In this document: in pieces, positions 60,649-64,000 of the stretch
How positions within the stretch are numbered: position 1 is the stretch's first letter
Layout of the letters: each line of letters opens with the position of its first letter
Assembly (NCBI GenBank): GCA_029203145.1
Contig: CP119309.1
Coordinates: 645,001-709,000 of the forward strand
DNA length: 64,000 nucleotides
Source of the DNA: Candidatus Brevundimonas phytovorans
GTDB lineage: Bacteria > Pseudomonadota > Alphaproteobacteria > Caulobacterales > Caulobacteraceae
Reading direction: 5' to 3'
The notes under the pieces: model-generated
What the model was told of the DNA's origin: nothing
Seen by the model: only the letters and a program-made list of their open reading frames with translations
The model's database searches: none
Translations under genes and position numbers: made by a program

Positions 60649-62089
60649 GCCAGCCCTCGGGGGCGTCGAAGCCGTAGTAGCCGCCCCCGGCCTTGAAGCG
60701 TTCCAGTCGACGAAGTTCTTCTGGATCAGCCTTTTGATCCCAGGTCTTGACGCCATTGGTCAGGTCGGCGGGTGTCAGCACCAACTCGTCCCAGACCGCC
60801 TCGCCCTGAACGTCGTGCAGGGTATAGGTCAGGGTCGGCGTGGGGCCGGTCAGGTCGAAGCGCATCAGGCCCACATTGACGCTGCGCGTCCAGGTATCGC
60901 GGATGCGGACCTCGGGCGCCTGACGCGTGTTCTTGTTGGCCGGCATCTGGGCCAAGGGCGACGAACACATGTCATAGATGTCGTAGCCGCCGACCTCGGA
61001 ACGGGGGATGCAGTTCAACTCGCCCATGTGGCTGTCGCCCGAGATGCAGACCACGCCGCCGATGCTCTGGTCGCGGATGAAGTCGAAGATCTCGTTGCGC
61101 TCGGTCAGATAGACGCCCCAGCTGTCGCCGCCCTTTTCGTTCTCGGCCGACGAGAAGCCGCCCCCGGAGACCAGCACCTTGAACGGCGCGTGCGAGGCCT
61201 TCAGTTCGCGCTTCAGCCAGGCTTTCTGGCGGGCGCCGAGGACGGTCTTGGCCGCGTCGTCGGTCTGGGTGGTCGGGTCGCGGTGGTAGCGGCCGTCGAG
61301 GAAGAAGAAGTCGACCCCGCCATAGGCCTGTTTGAAATAGACGCCGGGATTGTCGGCCTCGCCATAGGCGGGGTTGGCCCAGACTTTCTTGAAGACGTTC
61401 AGCGAGGCGGCTTTGAACGGGCTGCGACCGTCGGAGTCGTTGTAGCCGAAGTCGTGGTCGTCCCAGATGGCCAGTTGCGGCGTCGAGCGTAGCAGGGGCA
61501 GAAGGCGCTCGACCACACGCCCACGGCCATAGAGGTCCATCAGGGCGGCGGGCTGATCGCTGTCGCCATAGATGTTGTCGCCCAGCCAGAAGAAGAGGTC
61601 GGGGTCCAGGCCGCGCACGGCGTTCCAGATCGGCTGATCGGCGTCGTACTGGATCCGGCAGCACGAGCCGAAGGCGACGCGGAAGGCGGCGGGGCCGTCC
61701 GGCGCGGTGCGGGTGCGGTTGGGCGCGAACTGGAAACGGTCCTGCTGGCCGTCGTACTTCAGCCGGTACCAGTAGTCGGTGTCAGGCTTCAGCCCCTCGA
61801 CGCGGAAGGTCAGGCAGCAGTCATCCTCGGCGCGGGCGGTCAGGGTCGGACCTTGCAGCACCTGACGGAAGTCGCGGTCCGTGGCGTATTCCAGCGACAC
61901 TGGAAAGGCGCCCGAGGCTCGCACCCAGACGGTGAAATGGCCCGGTCCCGGCGCGCCGACCATCGGGCCTTGCAGGGCGCGAGGATAGCCAAGCGCCTCG
62001 GCCAGGGCGCGCGGGGCCGCGCCCAGCAGGGCGGCCATGGCCACGCCGCCGAGGAAGCCGCGACGACCGGCGGTCAGGATAGGGGTCAT
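60614..62089 (-). CDS. PhoD-type alkaline phosphatase, Tat-exported
   Basis: 491 residues. A twin-arginine signal ('GRRGFLGGVAMAALLG') is followed by the PhoD N-terminal beta domain (about residues 40-125) and the metallophosphatase domain. Metal-binding motifs include 'FGSCCRI', 'FFWLGDNIYGDS', 'AIWDDHDFGYND' and 'CISGDSHMGE'. PhoD enzymes hydrolyse phosphate mono- and diesters outside the cytoplasm, with Ca and Fe. It starts five bases after the neighbouring monophosphatase-family gene. Its 3' end overlaps the convergent receptor gene by 35 bases, so the last 11 residues are shared coding sequence. Confidence 0.93.
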   Translation of the reverse strand: MTPILTAGRRGFLGGVAMAALLGAAPRALAEALGYPRALQGPMVGAPGPGHFTVWVRASGAFPVSLEYATDRDFRQVLQGPTLTARAEDDCCLTFRVEGLKPDTDYWYRLKYDGQQDRFQFAPNRTRTAPDGPAAFRVAFGSCCRIQYDADQPIWNAVRGLDPDLFFWLGDNIYGDSDQPAALMDLYGRGRVVERLLPLLRSTPQLAIWDDHDFGYNDSDGRSPFKAASLNVFKKVWANPAYGEADNPGVYFKQAYGGVDFFFLDGRYHRDPTTQTDDAAKTVLGARQKAWLKRELKASHAPFKVLVSGGGFSSAENEKGGDSWGVYLTERNEIFDFIRDQSIGGVVCISGDSHMGELNCIPRSEVGGYDIYDMCSSPLAQMPANKNTRQAPEVRIRDTWTRSVNVGLMRFDLTGPTPTLTYTLHDVQGEAVWDELVLTPADLTNGVKTWDQKADPEELRRLERFKAGGGYYGFDAPEGWPSRPYYGARSG

Positions 62090-62093
62090 GCGC

Positions 62094-62897
62094 TCACTCC
62101 TTCAGGGCGGTGTTCAGGCGATCGATCAGGACATCATGGACGCCGCCGTTGGAGACGCAGACATGGCCGGCGTGAAGGTCCAGCGGCCCGCCGTCTACGC
62201 CGGTGGCGCGACCGCCCGCTTCCTCGACCAGGATGACGCCAGGCCCCATGTCCCAGGCGTTGAGGCAGCGCTCCCAGTAGGCGTCCCAGCGCCCTGCGGC
62301 GACCCAGGCCATGTCCACGGCGCAGGCTCCGGTGCGGCGGATGCCCGCCACGTCGGCGGACAGCAGGGCCATCTCGCGGGCGAAGACCGGGTGATCCGGC
62401 TTGCCCGCAAAGGGGATGCCGCAGGCCAGGACGGATTCGACCAGGGCGCTCCGGTTCGACACCTGCACCCGCCCGCCGTTCAGCCAGCAGCCCTTGCCGG
62501 TTTCCGCGACATAGAGCTCGTTCAGGACGGGGATATAGGTGACACCCGCCACCACCTTGCCCTCGCGGGCCAGGGCGATGTTGACGCCCCACAGCGGACT
62601 GCCGAACAGGAAGTTGGTGGTGCCGTCCAGGGGATCGACGATCCACTGCTGGCTCTGGTCGTCGCCGCCGCCGACGCCGCCTTCCTCGCCGAGGAAGGCG
62701 TAGGCGGGCTGGGCGCGAGCCAGGATGCCGCGCGCCGTGGCCTCGGCCTCCTCGTCGGCGATGGAGACCATGTCGGCGGGACCGGTCTTGGAGCGCACCG
62801 TCAGCTGGGCCAGTTGGGCGAAGTGGCGTTCCAGCCCGGCGCCGGCGGTCTTGGCCGCCTCGATCATGGCCTTCAGGTCTTCGGAGGGATCAATCAT
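62094..62897 (-). CDS. inositol-monophosphatase-family phosphatase
   Basis: 267 residues with the Li-sensitive phosphatase fold. Metal ligands are in 'FLGEEGG' and 'WIVDPLDGTTNF', and the third site is in 'NAWDMGPGVILVEEAGG'. Family members act on inositol-1-phosphate, histidinol phosphate or 3'-phosphoadenosine 5'-phosphate. The present neighbours suggest an organophosphate taken up by the adjoining transporter. It lies between the transporter and PhoD genes in one operon. Confidence 0.9.
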   Translation of the reverse strand: MIDPSEDLKAMIEAAKTAGAGLERHFAQLAQLTVRSKTGPADMVSIADEEAEATARGILARAQPAYAFLGEEGGVGGGDDQSQQWIVDPLDGTTNFLFGSPLWGVNIALAREGKVVAGVTYIPVLNELYVAETGKGCWLNGGRVQVSNRSALVESVLACGIPFAGKPDHPVFAREMALLSADVAGIRRTGACAVDMAWVAAGRWDAYWERCLNAWDMGPGVILVEEAGGRATGVDGGPLDLHAGHVCVSNGGVHDVLIDRLNTALKE

Positions 62898-62906
62898 GGC
62901 GCGAAC

Positions 62907-64000
62907 TCAGTCTCTCAGGCGGGTGCGCCACAGGCTGGCGGCCAGCAGCATGGAAATCACGGAAGAGCCGATCCAGAACCAGATGACCGGACCGAAGTCA
63001 TAGGTGCGGACCTCGCCCACGACGGTCATGCCGCGCTCGATCAGGAAGCCCGAAATCTGTTCCTGAAGGGCGGCGCCGATGTAGCTGAAGATGCCGATGA
63101 CCCCCATGGCTGCGCCGGCCACGCGCTTGGGCGCGATGTCCACGGCGAACAAACCGCCCAGCGAAGTGACCAGACCCGTCAGCCCCATGCCGAACAGCAG
63201 CATGGAGAAGACCATGACCGGCATGGTGTTGGGGCCCCAGAAGAAGAGGGCCAGCCCGGCGATCTCGATGACGGCGAAGATGAGGTTCACCGGTGGACGA
63301 CGGGCGGCGAAATACTTGTCGGAGATGAAGCCGAAGCCGATAGCCCCAGCGATGCCAGCGAGCGTGCTGATCATCAGCAGGGTACCGGCGGCGGGCAGGG
63401 AGAAGCCGCGCGCCTCCTGCAGATAGAGGACGCCCCAGGAGTTGATGGCGTAGCGGGTGACATAGGTGGTGGCCGAAGCCAGGCACAGGACCCAGATGGC
63501 GGGCAGCTTGAGGATGGACAGTTGCAGGCCCAGCACCGACTTGATGCCGGGCTTGGGCGCTTCGTTGTAGTTGTCCTGCTTCCAGTCGTTGACGGCGGGC
63601 AGGCCCAGGGTGCGCGGCCGATCCTGGATCAGCAGGTAGCAGCCCAGGGCCGTGGCCACGCCCAGCACGCCGGGACCCCAGAAGCCCCAGCGCCAACCGG
63701 CAGCGGCCACCAGAGAGCCGACCACCAGGAAGGTCAGGCCCTCGCCGATGGAGTGGGCCGTGCTCCAGACGCCATAGGCCCGGCCGCGTTCCTGATTGGA
63801 GAACCAGTTGGTCATGGCGACCACGCCGCCCGGGGCGCCAAAACTCTGGAACCACCCGTTCAGCCCCCACAGAAGCGCCGCGGCCCAGACGGTGGTGGTG
63901 AAGCCCATCAGCAGGTTACAGATGGCCGTGGCCAGAAAGGCGAAGGCCAGGAACCGCTTCATATTGGCGTGGTCGGCCAGGAAGCCGTTGGTCAGCTTGC
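62907..64000 (-). CDS. organophosphate:phosphate antiporter family MFS transporter (partial)
   Basis: The gene runs off the window edge; the frame stays open through 64000 with family sequence ('KLTNGFLADHANMKRF'), so the start is outside. About 364 residues are visible, with some nine or ten membrane helices. 'GLNGWFQSFGAPGGVVAMTNWFS', 'ERGRAYGVWSTAHSIGEG' and 'GWRWGFWGPG' are hallmarks of the GlpT/UhpT/UhpC group. It is the first visible gene of an operon with an inositol-monophosphatase-family enzyme and PhoD, so it probably imports a phosphorylated small molecule such as glycerol 3-phosphate. Confidence 0.88.
   Translation of the reverse strand, partial: KLTNGFLADHANMKRFLAFAFLATAICNLLMGFTTTVWAAALLWGLNGWFQSFGAPGGVVAMTNWFSNQERGRAYGVWSTAHSIGEGLTFLVVGSLVAAAGWRWGFWGPGVLGVATALGCYLLIQDRPRTLGLPAVNDWKQDNYNEAPKPGIKSVLGLQLSILKLPAIWVLCLASATTYVTRYAINSWGVLYLQEARGFSLPAAGTLLMISTLAGIAGAIGFGFISDKYFAARRPPVNLIFAVIEIAGLALFFWGPNTMPVMVFSMLLFGMGLTGLVTSLGGLFAVDIAPKRVAGAAMGVIGIFSYIGAALQEQISGFLIERGMTVVGEVRTYDFGPVIWFWIGSSVISMLLAASLWRTRLRD

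Noticed and set aside
58480..60756. Upstream extension of the PepSY frame to over 860 codons on the minus strand
   Set aside because: Only the last 108 codons have a signal peptide and PepSY domain; the rest is antisense to a clear TonB-dependent receptor.

Overview
The window looks like part of a chromosome from a high-GC alphaproteobacterium, most likely a Caulobacteraceae member such as Brevundimonas. The evidence is an rRNA operon ending 23S-5S-tRNA-fMet(CAT), uniformly GC-rich and densely packed genes, three TonB-dependent receptors (TBDRs), and a catechol-branch beta-ketoadipate operon. The genus is inferred, not proven.

Layout. 1-2285: the 3' part of a 23S rRNA, 5S rRNA, initiator tRNA and a terminator. 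2600-14714: a giant DUF11/SdrD-B surface protein (about 2.8 thousand residues, split by an apparent one-base deletion near 4711), overlapping by 4 bases with a 1213-residue outer-membrane barrel protein. 14757-18904 (minus): an alginate-export-type porin, an arylsulfatase with a CSPTR formylglycine motif, and the matching formylglycine-generating enzyme. 19253-26185 (plus): a short leader ORF, a LysR regulator, then catB-catC-catA-pcaI-pcaJ-pcaF-pcaD. This covers cis,cis-muconate formation from catechol through to succinyl-CoA and acetyl-CoA, with two strong intra-operon hairpins. 26193-26882 (minus): a NarL-type response regulator with no partner kinase in view.

27126-39255 (minus): a secreted protein of about 2983 residues with two animal-type heme peroxidase domains, Ig-like segments, an Asp-rich linker and RTX repeats. 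Its own type I ABC exporter and HlyD adaptor follow it. This resembles the bacterial peroxicin/MopA-type exported peroxidases. 39627-56151: a small cytochrome c and a LysR regulator, and divergent from the regulator a ten-gene plus-strand cluster. That cluster holds an aldehyde dehydrogenase, a ThDP enzyme, a CaiB-type CoA transferase, a CitE-like lyase, a TBDR, a ThuA protein, a PQQ dehydrogenase, an ACS-family MFS permease, a cytochrome c lipoprotein and a second TBDR. It appears to be a self-contained uptake, periplasmic oxidation and CoA-dependent cleavage pathway whose substrate I cannot identify.

56145-58479 (minus): a sensor kinase, an OmpR-type regulator and a PepSY protein, divergent from a third TBDR (58588-60648). 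60614-64000 (minus): an organophosphate transporter cut by the window edge, an inositol-monophosphatase-family enzyme and a Tat-exported PhoD-type phosphatase, suggesting organophosphate use.

The features most worth follow-up are the self-contained peroxidase-RTX export locus, the uncharacterised ThDP/CoA/PQQ catabolic cluster, and the giant DUF11/SdrD protein with its coupled barrel partner.
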